DNA of 64,000 nt from CAJBVW01 sp964457335 (GTDB lineage: Bacteria > Myxococcota_A > UBA796 > SXON01), in contig CAYWGD010000019.1 in the NCBI GenBank assembly GCA_964457335.1, positions 1-64,000 of the forward strand. The letters run 5' to 3'. Under the pieces are notes generated by a model. The model did no database searches. It was not told where the DNA came from and worked only from the letters and a program-made list of their open reading frames with translations. Positions within the stretch are counted from its first letter, which is position 1. Each line of letters starts with the position of its first letter. The position numbers and the translations under genes were made by a program. Positions 50,812-59,204 of the stretch are shown here, in pieces.

Positions 50812-51273
50812 CTACCACTCCAGCACGATCGGATCGCCCTCCCGGATCACGCCGTCCGTGAGGACCTCGGCGCGCAGCCCGCCGCGGTCGACCAGCCCCC
50901 TGAGCACGCCCGGTCGCGTGAGCTTCTCCAGGTGGCGGCAGGGGTCGCAGCGCTCGACGCCACGCGCGCGCACCTCGCCGACGCGGAAGGTGCGCCCGAC
51001 GAGCTCGTTCAGCGCCACGCCGCGCGTGACGAGGTTCCGGCGTGACTCCCCCGGCCCGAGCTCGATGCCGTGGTCCTTCGCGAGCGCGGCGAGGGCCTCC
51101 GCTTCGATGAGCGTGAGGTTCTCCTCCGGCTTGCCCGCGCCGAAGAGCGTGGGGGGCGCGAGGTTGTGGTCACCTTCCAGCCCGCGCCCGGCGACGGCGC
51201 GCACCTCGGCGTGACGGACGGGCCTCCCGCCCGACTCCGCGATCAGGAAGATCGCCTCGACGCGCGCGCTCAC
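50812..51273 (-). CDS. MOSC-domain protein
   Basis: It has 153 residues, a stand-alone MOSC (molybdenum cofactor sulfurase C-terminal) domain as in YiiM-related proteins. Conserved parts are GRGLEGDHN, LTLIEAEALAAL, RRNLVTRGVALNELVGRTFRVG and ERCDPCRHLE, whose Cys may bind sulfur or Moco. The partner enzyme is unknown. The start is a GTG at 51273, overlapping the glyoxalase II stop as GTGA. Confidence 0.88.
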   Translation of the reverse strand: MSARVEAIFLIAESGGRPVRHAEVRAVAGRGLEGDHNLAPPTLFGAGKPEENLTLIEAEALAALAKDHGIELGPGESRRNLVTRGVALNELVGRTFRVGEVRARGVERCDPCRHLEKLTRPGVLRGLVDRGGLRAEVLTDGVIREGDPIVLEW

Positions 51274-52025
51274 CACGTGTCCTTCGCGTGCCGGATCGCG
51301 CCGAACACCGCGTCCCGGTCGGTGGGATCCGCGCCCCGGAGGGCCGCGGCCGCGCGGATGGCCGGCGCGTCCCAGCGGACCAGCGGGTTGGTCTCGAGCT
51401 CGACGGCCAGCGGGTCCCCGACGGTCGGCTCGCCGCGGGACCGGCGCGCCCGGGCCTCCTCCAGGCGCCGCGCCACGGCGGGCTCCGGCGCGATCGCCTG
51501 CGCGAACTCCAGGTTCTTCACCGTGTACTCGTGGCCGCACCACACGCGCAGGCCCGGATCGAGCCCGCGCAGCTTGTCGAGCGACGCGCGCATCATCGGC
51601 ATCGTCCCCTCGAACACGCGCCCGCAGCCGCCGGCGAACAGCGTGTCGCCGGTGAACAGGTCCCCGGGCAGCTCGAACGCGATGGCGCCGAGCGTGTGCC
51701 CGGGGATGGCGTGCACCTTCGCGGTCGCGCCGAAGATCGGGACCGTGTCCCCCTCGTCGACGGCGACGGTCTGGCCTTCGATGCGCCCGTGGTCGTGATC
51801 GTAGCGGCTCCCGATCACCGGCACCGGGAAGCGGGCGACGAGCTCCGGCACGCCGCCCACGTGGTCGCCGTGGTGGTGGGTGCACCAGATCGCGTCGAGC
51901 ACGAGCCCGTCGAGCGCGGCGATCACCGGCGCGGCCTCCGACGGGTCGACGACCACGGTGTGGCCCTCGTGGACGAGCAAGTATGCGTAGTTGTCGGCGA
52001 GGCAGGGAAGCGGGCGCACGTCCAT
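51270..52025 (-). CDS. gloB: Hydroxyacylglutathione hydrolase (glyoxalase II)
   Basis: It has 251 residues, normal length. The metallo-beta-lactamase fold binds two metals via THHHGDHVGG (49-58), His110 (HAIPGHTLG), Asp127 (FTGDTLF) and His165 (CGHEYT). GGCGRVFEGT is the glyoxalase II signature. The C-terminal domain, which normally binds glutathione, contains NLEFAQAIAP and ELETNPLVRW. It removes S-lactoylglutathione formed from methylglyoxal. ATG at 52025; divergent from the SRPBCC-epimerase fusion and coupled to the MOSC gene. Confidence 0.93.
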   Translation of the reverse strand: MDVRPLPCLADNYAYLLVHEGHTVVVDPSEAAPVIAALDGLVLDAIWCTHHHGDHVGGVPELVARFPVPVIGSRYDHDHGRIEGQTVAVDEGDTVPIFGATAKVHAIPGHTLGAIAFELPGDLFTGDTLFAGGCGRVFEGTMPMMRASLDKLRGLDPGLRVWCGHEYTVKNLEFAQAIAPEPAVARRLEEARARRSRGEPTVGDPLAVELETNPLVRWDAPAIRAAAALRGADPTDRDAVFGAIRHAKDTW

Positions 52026-52046
52026 CCCGACCGGATAACGGGTCGG

Positions 52047-53396
52047 ATGCCGATCTTCGAGCGGCGGAGCACCCTCCCGGTGACCGCGGAGGCCCTCCAC
52101 GACTGGCACGCGCGCCCCGGCGCGCTCGAGCGTCTCGTGCCGCCGTGGGAGAGCGTCGAGATGGTCAGCCGCGCCGGCGACCTCTCCGACATGCACGTCG
52201 TCATGCGCATGGGCGTGTGCGGCCCGATCCGGCAGACGTGGGAGGCCCGGCACCGCGATCACGTGCCCGGTCGTCGCTTCCAGGACACGCAGGTCCGCGG
52301 GCCGTTCGCCCGCTGGGTGCATACCCATCGGTTCGAGCCCCTCCCCCGGGGCTCGGAGCTCGTCGACGAGGTCGACTACACGCTCCCCGTGGCGCCGTTG
52401 GGGCCGCTGCTCGGCGGCGCCCTCATCCGAGAGAGGATCGCCCGCATGTTCGAATTCCGCCACCAGCGCACCGCCGAAGACCTCGCCCGGCACTCCGGCC
52501 GGGAGCCGCTCCGCGTCGCAGTCACCGGCGCCTCCGGGCTCATCGGGACGCAGCTCTGCGCGTTCCTCGGCACCGGCGGGCACCGGGTCGATCGCCTCGT
52601 CCGGCGCGAGCCGGCGCCGGGCGAGATCCGCTGGGACCCCGCGCGCGGGAGCCTCGATCCCGCCGCGCTCGAAGGCGTGGACGCCGTGATCCACCTCGCC
52701 GGCGAGAACGTCGGGCAGCGGTGGACGGCCGACCACAAGGCGGCGGTGATGCGGAGCCGCGTCGACGGCACGCGCACGGTCGCGAACGCGCTCGCCCGGC
52801 TCGACAAGAAGCCCCGCATCTTCATCTCGGCGTCCGCGGTCGGCTACTACGGCCACACCGGCGACACCCTGGTCGACGAGTCCGCGCCCAACGGCAGCGG
52901 CTTTCTCGCCGAGGTGTGCAAGGCGTGGGAGGAGTCCGCGGATCCGGCGCGCGCGGCCGGCATCAAGGTGGTCCACCCGCGCATCGGCGTGGTGCTCTCG
53001 GCGGCGGGCGGCGCGCTCGCGCAGATGCGGCGGCCGTTCGCGTTCGGCGTCGGCGGCCCGATCGGCGGCGGACAGCAGTGGTTCCCGTGGATCGCCATGG
53101 ACGACACCGTCGGCGCCCTCCACCACCTGCTCTACGCGGGCCTGGAGGGGCCCGTGAACGTCGTGGCGCCGGGGATCGTGCGGCAGGCCGAGTTCGCGAA
53201 GGCGCTCGGCAAGGTACTCGGGCGGCCGGCGGTGCTGCCGCTGCCGAAGCTGGCGGTGCGCGGGATCTTCGGGGAGATGGGCCAGGGCGTGCTCCTGGAG
53301 GGGCAGCGCGTCGCGCCACGGCGGCTCTCGGAGAGCGGCTACCGCTTCCTCCGGCCGGACCTGGAGGCGGCGCTCCGCTTCGAGCTGGGGCGGTAG
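52047..53396 (+). CDS. Fusion of SRPBCC-like domain and NAD-dependent epimerase (TIGR01777-like)
   Basis: It has 449 residues. Residues 1-150 form an SRPBCC/START-like lipid or ligand-binding domain (PIFERRSTLPVTAEALHDWH, TWEARHRDHVPGRRFQD). Residues 155-449 form a SDR-like epimerase of the YfcH family: GASGLIG at 161-167, HLAGENVGQRW, SASAVGYYGHTGD and RLSESGYRFLRPDLEAAL. Such two-domain proteins are known; the substrate is unknown. It starts 21 bp from the divergent gloB. A possible terminator hairpin lies 58 bp after the stop. Confidence 0.9.
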   Translation: MPIFERRSTLPVTAEALHDWHARPGALERLVPPWESVEMVSRAGDLSDMHVVMRMGVCGPIRQTWEARHRDHVPGRRFQDTQVRGPFARWVHTHRFEPLPRGSELVDEVDYTLPVAPLGPLLGGALIRERIARMFEFRHQRTAEDLARHSGREPLRVAVTGASGLIGTQLCAFLGTGGHRVDRLVRREPAPGEIRWDPARGSLDPAALEGVDAVIHLAGENVGQRWTADHKAAVMRSRVDGTRTVANALARLDKKPRIFISASAVGYYGHTGDTLVDESAPNGSGFLAEVCKAWEESADPARAAGIKVVHPRIGVVLSAAGGALAQMRRPFAFGVGGPIGGGQQWFPWIAMDDTVGALHHLLYAGLEGPVNVVAPGIVRQAEFAKALGKVLGRPAVLPLPKLAVRGIFGEMGQGVLLEGQRVAPRRLSESGYRFLRPDLEAALRFELGR

Positions 53397-53454
53397 GGCG
53401 CGTCCCCCGCGAAGACGCGGGGGCCGGGCCCCTCCAGGCTCGCGGCAAGCCGCT

Positions 53455-53483
53455 CGGTCGTCCGGCTCCGCGCCGGCCGACCG
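53455..53483 (+). terminator. Possible hairpin terminator after the epimerase gene
   Basis: CGGTCG-T-CCGG-loop CTCCGCG-CCGG-C-CGACCG forms a stem of 10 base pairs with one mismatch. There is no T-run after it. The surrounding 53397-53581 is GC-rich and holds no gene. Confidence 0.4.
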
Positions 53484-53581
53484 GTCCGGGCCACGGGAAA
53501 CCCGCGAGGTGCCGGAGCGGGGCGCGGCCCGGCCCGCCTTCCGGGCCCCTCGCGCGCCGCCTGGGTGGCGGCTGCGTGGCG

Positions 53582-53833
53582 GGTGTCAGGAATTGCTCAT
53601 TGACACCTGCGGTGCGGCGGTATGGTGGGTGTCAGGAATTGCTCATTGACACCTACGGCGCGGCGGAGGGGACCTTGGCGGGCGTCATCTGGCGGGTGTC
53701 AGGAATTGCTGATTGACACCTACGCGGCGCGTCCTGGCGGGTGTCAGGAATTGCTCATTGACACCTACGGCGCGGCGGAGGGGCATCTTGGCGGGCGTCA
53801 TCTGGCGGGTGTCAGGAATTGCTGATTGACACC
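53582..53833. repeat. Array of five 26-bp palindromic repeats
   Basis: Copies at 53582-53607, 53628-53653, 53695-53720, 53740-53765 and 53808-53833. Each has arms GGTGTCA and TGACACC around a 12-nt centre GGAATTGCT(C/G)AT. Spacers alternate about 20, 41, 19 and 42 bp. Copies 2+3 and 4+5 form two nearly identical units of ~112 bp: the 41- and 42-bp spacers differ by only a few bases. The variable base is C in copies 1, 2 and 4 and G in copies 3 and 5. It lies between the epimerase gene and the THUMP methyltransferase, ending 40 bp before the latter. Confidence 0.9.
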
Positions 53834-53873
53834 TACGGGGCGTGCGGGCCCGCCGAGGTGTTAGCCGGCGGCC

Positions 53874-54956
53874 ATGAAGTGGTACGCGGTCGCCCATCCG
53901 GGCCTGGAGCCGGTCGTCGCGCGCGAGCTGCAGTCGCTGGGGATCGCCGGCACCGAGCTGCCTGGCGGGGTGCGGTTCGAGGCCGCGCTCGCCGACGGCG
54001 CGTCGCTGCTCCCGCGCCTGCGCACGCCCTCCCGGCTGCTCCTGGAGCTCGTCACGGGGCCGGCGCGGTCGGCCGAGGAGCTGACCGCGCTCGTCAAGCG
54101 CGTCCCCTGGAAGACCTACGTGTTGCCGGACGCGCGCCTGGAGGTACACGCCACGGCCAAGGAGTCGCGGCTCCACTTCACCGAGTCCGTCGAGAAGAAG
54201 GTCTCGTGGCTCGTCCGCGAGGCGCTCAAGGGGCCGCGCGTGGTGGAGCGCACGCCGCGGGCGGGCCTGCCGCAGCGGATCTCCGTGAAGATCGACGCGG
54301 ACCGCGCCACGGTCTCGCTCGACGCGGGCGGCGATCTCCTGCACTTCCGCGGGTGGCGCACGGAGCAGGGGCCCGCGTCGATCCGCGAGAACCTCGCGGC
54401 CGCCATGCTGTTCGCGGCGGGCTGGACCGGCGACGAGGCGCTCGTCGACCCCTTCTGCGGCTCCGGCACCATCTGCATCGAAGCGGCGCTGCTCGCGAGC
54501 GGGCGCTCCCCCTTCGTCAAGCGAACCTTCGCGTGGCAGGAGTGGCCGTCGCTCGCGAAGCACCGCCCGAAGACGCCCCCGCCGCAGCCCGTGCACGTGC
54601 CGATCCTCGGCTGCGACCGCGACGGCCGCGTGCTCGCCGCCGCGATGGCCAACGCCGAGCGCGCCGGCGTGGACGTGAGCTTCCGGCGGGTGGACGTCGC
54701 CGACCTCGGCCCGCCGGGACCGACCGGGCTCGTCATCTGCAACCCGCCCTACGGGAAGCGGCTCGGCGAGGGCTCCGAGGGCCGCGCCTACCAGTCGCTC
54801 GGCGAGACGCTGCGCGGGCGCTTCGAGGGCTGGCGCGCGCTCTTCCTCGCGCCGGACGCGGGGCTCGCCGCGAAGACCCACCGCGAGGCCCGGCGCCTGC
54901 TGACGTTCAGCAACGGCGGGGTCAAGGTGGGCATGTACGCGGTGGAGATCACGTGA
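53874..54956 (+). CDS. THUMP-domain RNA methyltransferase (RlmL/Trm14-like)
   Basis: It has 360 residues. An N-terminal ferredoxin-like/THUMP region (about 1-155; PGLEPVVARELQSLG at 9-23) binds RNA. The class I SAM-binding motif DPFCGSGTICIEAALL starts near 192, and the catalytic NPPYG is at 291-295, typical of N2-guanine or N6-adenine methylation. It most resembles the RlmL N-terminal half / Trm14 group, acting on 23S rRNA or tRNA; the site is unknown. The stop overlaps the GNAT gene as GTGA. The palindrome array lies directly upstream. Confidence 0.9.
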   Translation: MKWYAVAHPGLEPVVARELQSLGIAGTELPGGVRFEAALADGASLLPRLRTPSRLLLELVTGPARSAEELTALVKRVPWKTYVLPDARLEVHATAKESRLHFTESVEKKVSWLVREALKGPRVVERTPRAGLPQRISVKIDADRATVSLDAGGDLLHFRGWRTEQGPASIRENLAAAMLFAAGWTGDEALVDPFCGSGTICIEAALLASGRSPFVKRTFAWQEWPSLAKHRPKTPPPQPVHVPILGCDRDGRVLAAAMANAERAGVDVSFRRVDVADLGPPGPTGLVICNPPYGKRLGEGSEGRAYQSLGETLRGRFEGWRALFLAPDAGLAAKTHREARRLLTFSNGGVKVGMYAVEIT

Positions 54957-55720
54957 CGCCGGCGGAGCTGTCGGAGCGGGCGGGGTGGGACACGTTCTGG
55001 GTGCCGTCGGACGTGACGGTCACCGATCGGCCGGAGCTGCTCCAGCTGAGCTGTCCGCGCGGCGGGCTCTACCTGAACGCCGTCCTCCGAACGCGGGGCG
55101 CGCCGGGCACGCTCCCCGCGCTGATCGCGGAGGCGGAAGGGCGCTTCCGCGGGCGCAGGGCGCGGTGGTGCGTCACGGACACGGCCGATCCGCGGCCGAT
55201 CGAAGGGGCGCTCGAAGCGGCGGGGTGGGCCGTGGGGCACGACCACGAGGTCCGCGCGCTGCCCGTGGCGGCTTGGTCCCGGGCCGCGCCCCTGGAGGTG
55301 CGCCCCATCGACTCGAGGGAGGGCCTGCTCGACGCCCGCGCGGTCTCGGACGCGGCGTTCGGCCAGGTGACGCGCTGGACGGAGGACGAGCTCGCGAAGG
55401 ATCTCCGGGAGTGCAGGCAGGGTGGGCGGGTGCACCGCTTCGTGGCCTACGACCGGGGGGGCCCCGTCGCGTCGGGCGGGCTGACCGCGTTCCCCGCCCT
55501 CGGGTTCGGGTTGTTGTGGGGCGGCGGGACGGCGCCGGACGCGCGCGGGCGCGGGGCCTACCTGTCCGTCCTCGCCGCGCGCATCGAGCGAGCGCGCGCG
55601 CTCGGGCTCACGACGGTCGGGCTCAACGCCCGGGTCGGCACTTCGGCGCCGATCGTCGCGCGCCTCGGGTTCGGGCGCTTCGGGCGCATGACGGCGTGGG
55701 AGCGGGAGGTCCCGGCGTAG
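54953..55720 (+). CDS. GNAT-family acetyltransferase-like protein
   Basis: It has 255 residues from the GTG at 54953 that overlaps the methyltransferase stop. The second half holds a GNAT fold: VASGGLTAFPALGFGLLWGGGTAPDARGRGAYLSVLAARI contains the acetyl-CoA pocket (normally Q/R-x-x-G-x-G/A, here DARGRGAYL), then GLTTVGLNARVGTSAPIVARLGFG. The first half resembles a diverged, non-catalytic GNAT copy (TLPALIAEAEGRFRG). The substrate is unknown. Coupled to the upstream methyltransferase. Confidence 0.82.
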   Translation: MTPAELSERAGWDTFWVPSDVTVTDRPELLQLSCPRGGLYLNAVLRTRGAPGTLPALIAEAEGRFRGRRARWCVTDTADPRPIEGALEAAGWAVGHDHEVRALPVAAWSRAAPLEVRPIDSREGLLDARAVSDAAFGQVTRWTEDELAKDLRECRQGGRVHRFVAYDRGGPVASGGLTAFPALGFGLLWGGGTAPDARGRGAYLSVLAARIERARALGLTTVGLNARVGTSAPIVARLGFGRFGRMTAWEREVPA

Positions 55721-55817
55721 GGGGCGGCGCCCCGGGGCGGACATATTCTGTCCGGGGTGGTGCACAAATGTGCGTTGCGCCCCTTCCGTACGGACGGGCT
55801 CAAGATACGTCCGCTTC

Positions 55818-57512
55818 GTGCTCACCCACCTCCGCGTCCGTCACTTCGCCATCATCGACAAGCTCGAGGTCGGCTTCGGCCCGGGGCTGAACGTGGTCAC
55901 CGGGGAGACCGGCGCGGGCAAGTCCATCCTCGTGAGCGCGCTCCAGCTCGTGCTGGGGGCCAAGGCGCGGCCGGAGATGGTGCGCACCGGCGCCGAGCGC
56001 GCCGAGGTCGAGGCGCTCTTCGACATCCGGGACGACGCTGCGGCGCGCGCCCGCCTCGCGGCAATGGGGCTCGAGGACGACGAGGAGCTCGTCGTCCGGC
56101 GCATCGTCGAGGCCGAGGGCCGCACGCGGGCGTACGTGAACGGGAAGCTCGCCACGGCGGCCCAGCTCGCCGAGCTCGCGGCCGGGCTCGTCGACATCTC
56201 GTCCCAGCACCAGCACCACACGCTAGCGGACCCGAGCACGCACCTCGGCTTCCTCGACGGCTTCGCGGGCCTCGCGCGCGAGCGGGCCGAGCTGGCCGAC
56301 CGGTGGCGGGCCTACGTGGCGGCGCGGGCCGCGGCGGAGGCTGCGGACCAGGCGGCGCGGGCCCGCGGGGACCGGGAGGACCTGCTCCGCTTCCAGCTCT
56401 CCGAGATCGAGAAGCTCGCGCCGCGCGCCGGGGAGGAGGCGGAGCTCGCCGACGCGATCGCGCGCCTGCGGCACGGCGCCCAGCTCGCCGGCATCACCAC
56501 GCGCGCGGAGGAGGCGCTCTACAGCGGCGAGGCGGACGTGGTGGGCCAGCTCGGCCGCGTCGTGGCGGACCTGGAGAGTGGCGCCCGGCTCGATCCCGCG
56601 CTGGACGCCCTGGCGCGCCAGCTCGAGGGAGCACGGGCCGAGGTCGAGGACGTGGCGAGGGAGCTCGGACGGTACGCCCGGGGGCTGCGCGCCGATCCCG
56701 ATCGTCTCGCCGAGATGGAGGAGCGCCAGCACCAGCTCAGGCGCCTCGCTCGCAAGTACGGGGGCACCCTCGAGGACGCACTGGCGTTCCGCGCGCAGGC
56801 AGAGGCGGAGCTGGCCGCGCTGGGCGGCGCGGAGGAGCGCGCCGAGGAGCTCCGCGCGGCCGCGGAGGCGGCCCTCCGGCAGGTGACGCAGCTCGCGCGC
56901 GAGGTGTCCGCGCGCCGGAAGGCCGAGGCGGCGCGGCTCGGGGCCGCGATCACCGACGAGCTCGCCTCCCTCGGGATGGGCGAGGCCCGGGTGGAGATCG
57001 AGGTCGCGCGGGAGGAGCGCCCTGGCGAGATCACCGTCGACGGCGCGCGGCTCGGCGCCACGGGCTTCGACCGGGTGGAGTTCCTCATCGCAACGAACCG
57101 GGGCGAGGCGCCCCGGCCGCTCCGGAAGGTGGCGAGCGGCGGCGAGCTCTCGCGCGCGCTCCTGGCGCTCAAGCGGACGCTCGCCGCCCAGGGTCCCGTG
57201 GGGCTCTACGTGTTCGACGAGGTGGACACCGGCGTGGGCGGCGCCGTGGCGGAGGTGATCGGCCGCAAGCTCCACGAGGTGTCACGCCACCACCAGGTGT
57301 TGTGCATCACACACCTCGCCCAGATCGCGGTGTACGCGGACACGCACTTCCAGGTGCGCAAGGAGGTGGTGGACGAGCGGACCCGGAGCGCGGTGCGCCT
57401 CCTCTCCACCCCCGAGCGCGACGAGGAGATCGCGCGCATGTTGGGCGGCATCCACGTGGGCGAAGCGACGCGCCTCGCGGCCGCGGAGATGATCCGCGCG
57501 GCGCGGGCATGA
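55818..57512 (+). CDS. recN: DNA repair protein RecN
   Basis: It has 564 residues from the GTG at 55818; a start at 55770 would add a non-conserved leader. RecN is an SMC-like ATPase in double-strand break repair. Walker A GETGAGKS is at 29-36, then the DISSQHQHHTLADPSTHLG hinge-proximal motif, two coiled-coil arms (about 165-370), the signature VASGGELSRALLALK and Walker B LYVFDEVDTGVGG. The C-terminal codons form part of the 86-bp tandem array: AAAEMIRAARA and the stop recur in each following unit. Promoter elements were not identified in the 97-bp upstream gap. Confidence 0.93.
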   Translation: MLTHLRVRHFAIIDKLEVGFGPGLNVVTGETGAGKSILVSALQLVLGAKARPEMVRTGAERAEVEALFDIRDDAAARARLAAMGLEDDEELVVRRIVEAEGRTRAYVNGKLATAAQLAELAAGLVDISSQHQHHTLADPSTHLGFLDGFAGLARERAELADRWRAYVAARAAAEAADQAARARGDREDLLRFQLSEIEKLAPRAGEEAELADAIARLRHGAQLAGITTRAEEALYSGEADVVGQLGRVVADLESGARLDPALDALARQLEGARAEVEDVARELGRYARGLRADPDRLAEMEERQHQLRRLARKYGGTLEDALAFRAQAEAELAALGGAEERAEELRAAAEAALRQVTQLAREVSARRKAEAARLGAAITDELASLGMGEARVEIEVAREERPGEITVDGARLGATGFDRVEFLIATNRGEAPRPLRKVASGGELSRALLALKRTLAAQGPVGLYVFDEVDTGVGGAVAEVIGRKLHEVSRHHQVLCITHLAQIAVYADTHFQVRKEVVDERTRSAVRLLSTPERDEEIARMLGGIHVGEATRLAAAEMIRAARA

Positions 57513-57867
57513 CGGCGCCGGCTCCCGCGCGCGGCGCGGCCGTGACGGCGGCGCCGGCTCCGGCGGCCGCGGAGATGATCCGCGCGGCGCGGGCATGACG
57601 GCGCCGGCTCCCGCGCGCGGCGCGGCCNNNNNNNNNNNNNNNNNNNNNNNNNNNNNNNNNNNNNNNNNNNNNNNNNNNNNNNNNNNNNNNNNNNNNNNNN
57701 NNNNNNNNNNNNNNNNNNNNNNNNNNNAGATGATCCGCGCGGCGCGGGCATGACGGCGCCGGCTCCCGCGCGCGGCGCGGCCATCACGGCGGCGCCGGCT
57801 CCGGCGGCCGCGGAGACGATCCGCGCGGCGCAGGCATGACGGCGCCGGCTCCCGCGCGCGGCACGGG
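57477..57867. repeat. 86-bp tandem repeat spanning the recN 3' end
   Basis: Unit starts at 57486, 57572, (57727, partly in the gap) and 57813; the last copy is partial. The spacing from the pre-gap to the post-gap copies cannot be trusted. Each unit repeats the last 11 recN codons and its stop. Within a unit, CGGCGCCGGCTCC occurs twice. This stretch (57513-57986) holds no convincing gene. Confidence 0.9.
57628..57727. other. Assembly gap, 100 N
   Basis: A run of exactly 100 undetermined bases inside the 86-bp tandem array; the repeat probably caused the break. The true number of units is unknown. Confidence 0.99.
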
Positions 57868-57916
57868 TCGCTGCCCGCGCTGGCGGACGCGCGGACGGGG
57901 GAGGGCCCCTCGACCA

Positions 57917-57966
57917 GAGGTGACACCGGCGGGCGCTGGGGTGCCCTACCTCCAGGAGGTGACACC
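57917..57966 (+). promoter_or_regulatory. Two direct GAGGTGACACC repeats upstream of the CotH-like gene
   Basis: GAGGTGACACC occurs at 57917-57927 and 57956-57966, spaced 39 bp apart, ending 20 bp before the ATG. Each contains the palindrome GGTG-A-CACC. The position fits an operator or promoter-proximal site, but that is speculative. Confidence 0.4.
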
Positions 57967-57986
57967 CATCAACCCGGAGCATCGCC

Positions 57987-59117
57987 ATGTCGTCCCTCGT
58001 CGCCCTGCTGCTCGGGCTGCCGCCGTTCGCCTGGCTGCAGTGCGAGCAGGAGCCGGAGATCGGGCCGAACGAGCATCCCGGCGCCTTCCTCTACGAGGAC
58101 GGCACGATTCACGACTTCGCGTTCACGCTTTCGCCCGAGGCCGAAGACGGGCTCGAGCGAGACGGCCCGGACGTGCACGCCACGCTGGCGTACCAGGGCC
58201 TGAGTTGGGACGTGGGGTTCAAGCTCAAGGGGAGCAGCACCTACCAGGATCTCGACGGGAAACCCTCCATCAAGGTGGACCTCGAGCAGTGGGTGGACGA
58301 CCAGTCGATCCTCGGCGTGCGCCGCCTCACGCTCAACAGCATGGTCTTCGACCGCACGATGCTCAGGGAGCACGTGGCCTACCGGCTCTACGGGGCGATG
58401 GGGGTGCCGGCGCCGCGCCACGGGTACGCCCGCGTGTCCATCAACGGCGAGCCCTACGGCCTCTACGGCATCGTCGAGACGCTGGACGAGCGCTTCCTCC
58501 GCCGGGTGTTCCCGGGTGACAGCGAGGGCAACCTCTACGATTCGGTCTACACCTGGGCCGACCTCACCGGCCTGGGGCTCGGCAACTTCGAGCTCAAGGA
58601 AGGGGATCCGCTCACGGCGTACACCGACCTCCAGGCGCTCCTCGACGACATCGACGGCGGCCGCGTGCTCGACGTGCTGGACACGCGCTTCGACCGCGAG
58701 AGCGTGCTCGCCATGTGGGCGGTCGAGCTCGTGGCGCCGGCCTGGGACGGCTACGTCCGAAACACCAACAACTACCTGCTCTACCACGCCACGGTGTCCG
58801 ACCGTTGGTACTTCATCCCCTGGGGCCAGGACACGGCCTTCGCCGGCGGCGGCTCCCTGTACGTCGGGATCAAGGGCCGGCTCGTCTCGGCCTGTGTCGG
58901 CGACTCGGCCTGCCGCGAGGCGTTGGAGGCCAAGATCGGCGAGGTCCTCGACACCTGGCACGCCATCGATCTCGTGGGGTACGCCACGCAAGCGTGGGAG
59001 GTGATCGGCGCGCACTGCGAGGCCGACCCCAGGAAGGACTCAGACTGCGATCCAGGCCACATCCTGGACGCGCTGCGAGCGCGTCCCGAACAGATCCGCG
59101 AGGAGTTGGGCCTCTGA
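57987..59117 (+). CDS. CotH-kinase-like secreted protein
   Basis: It has 376 residues with a weak, short N-terminal signal-like segment (MSSLVALLLGLPPFAWLQCE, possibly with lipid-attachment Cys at 19). The CotH protein-kinase-like fold shows VGFKLKGSSTYQDLDGKPSI (ATP-binding Lys region), TLNSMVFDRTMLREHVAYRL, INGEPYGLYGIVETLDERFL, NTNNYLLYH and WYFIPWGQDTAF; the last holds the metal-binding Asp. CotH proteins phosphorylate extracytoplasmic proteins in spore formers; in other bacteria the target is unknown. Confidence 0.85.
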   Translation: MSSLVALLLGLPPFAWLQCEQEPEIGPNEHPGAFLYEDGTIHDFAFTLSPEAEDGLERDGPDVHATLAYQGLSWDVGFKLKGSSTYQDLDGKPSIKVDLEQWVDDQSILGVRRLTLNSMVFDRTMLREHVAYRLYGAMGVPAPRHGYARVSINGEPYGLYGIVETLDERFLRRVFPGDSEGNLYDSVYTWADLTGLGLGNFELKEGDPLTAYTDLQALLDDIDGGRVLDVLDTRFDRESVLAMWAVELVAPAWDGYVRNTNNYLLYHATVSDRWYFIPWGQDTAFAGGGSLYVGIKGRLVSACVGDSACREALEAKIGEVLDTWHAIDLVGYATQAWEVIGAHCEADPRKDSDCDPGHILDALRARPEQIREELGL

Positions 59118-59204
59118 TCCAGCCGCCCGTGACCGCTCGACGCCCCGCGCTCGCGCCCTACGTTTGGCCTGACGCTTGGTTCTGACACGAACTGGAGGTG
59201 GAGC

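Noticed and set aside
53622..53825. 67-residue ORF across the palindromic repeats
   Set aside because: Its sequence (GVRNCSLTP, CQELLIDTY) is only the translation of the repeated palindromes; no ribosome-binding site and no independent conservation are visible.
53582..53833. CRISPR array
   Set aside because: Repeats have regular palindromes of 26 bp but spacers alternate between ~20 and ~41 bp, and two of the longer spacers are nearly identical to each other. No cas genes adjoin it, and CRISPR spacers should be unique and of uniform length.
57513..57837. Short Ala/Pro-rich ORFs on both strands across the 86-bp array
   Set aside because: They read through the N gap and merely translate the tandem repeat in high-GC DNA; no start or ribosome-binding site is convincing.
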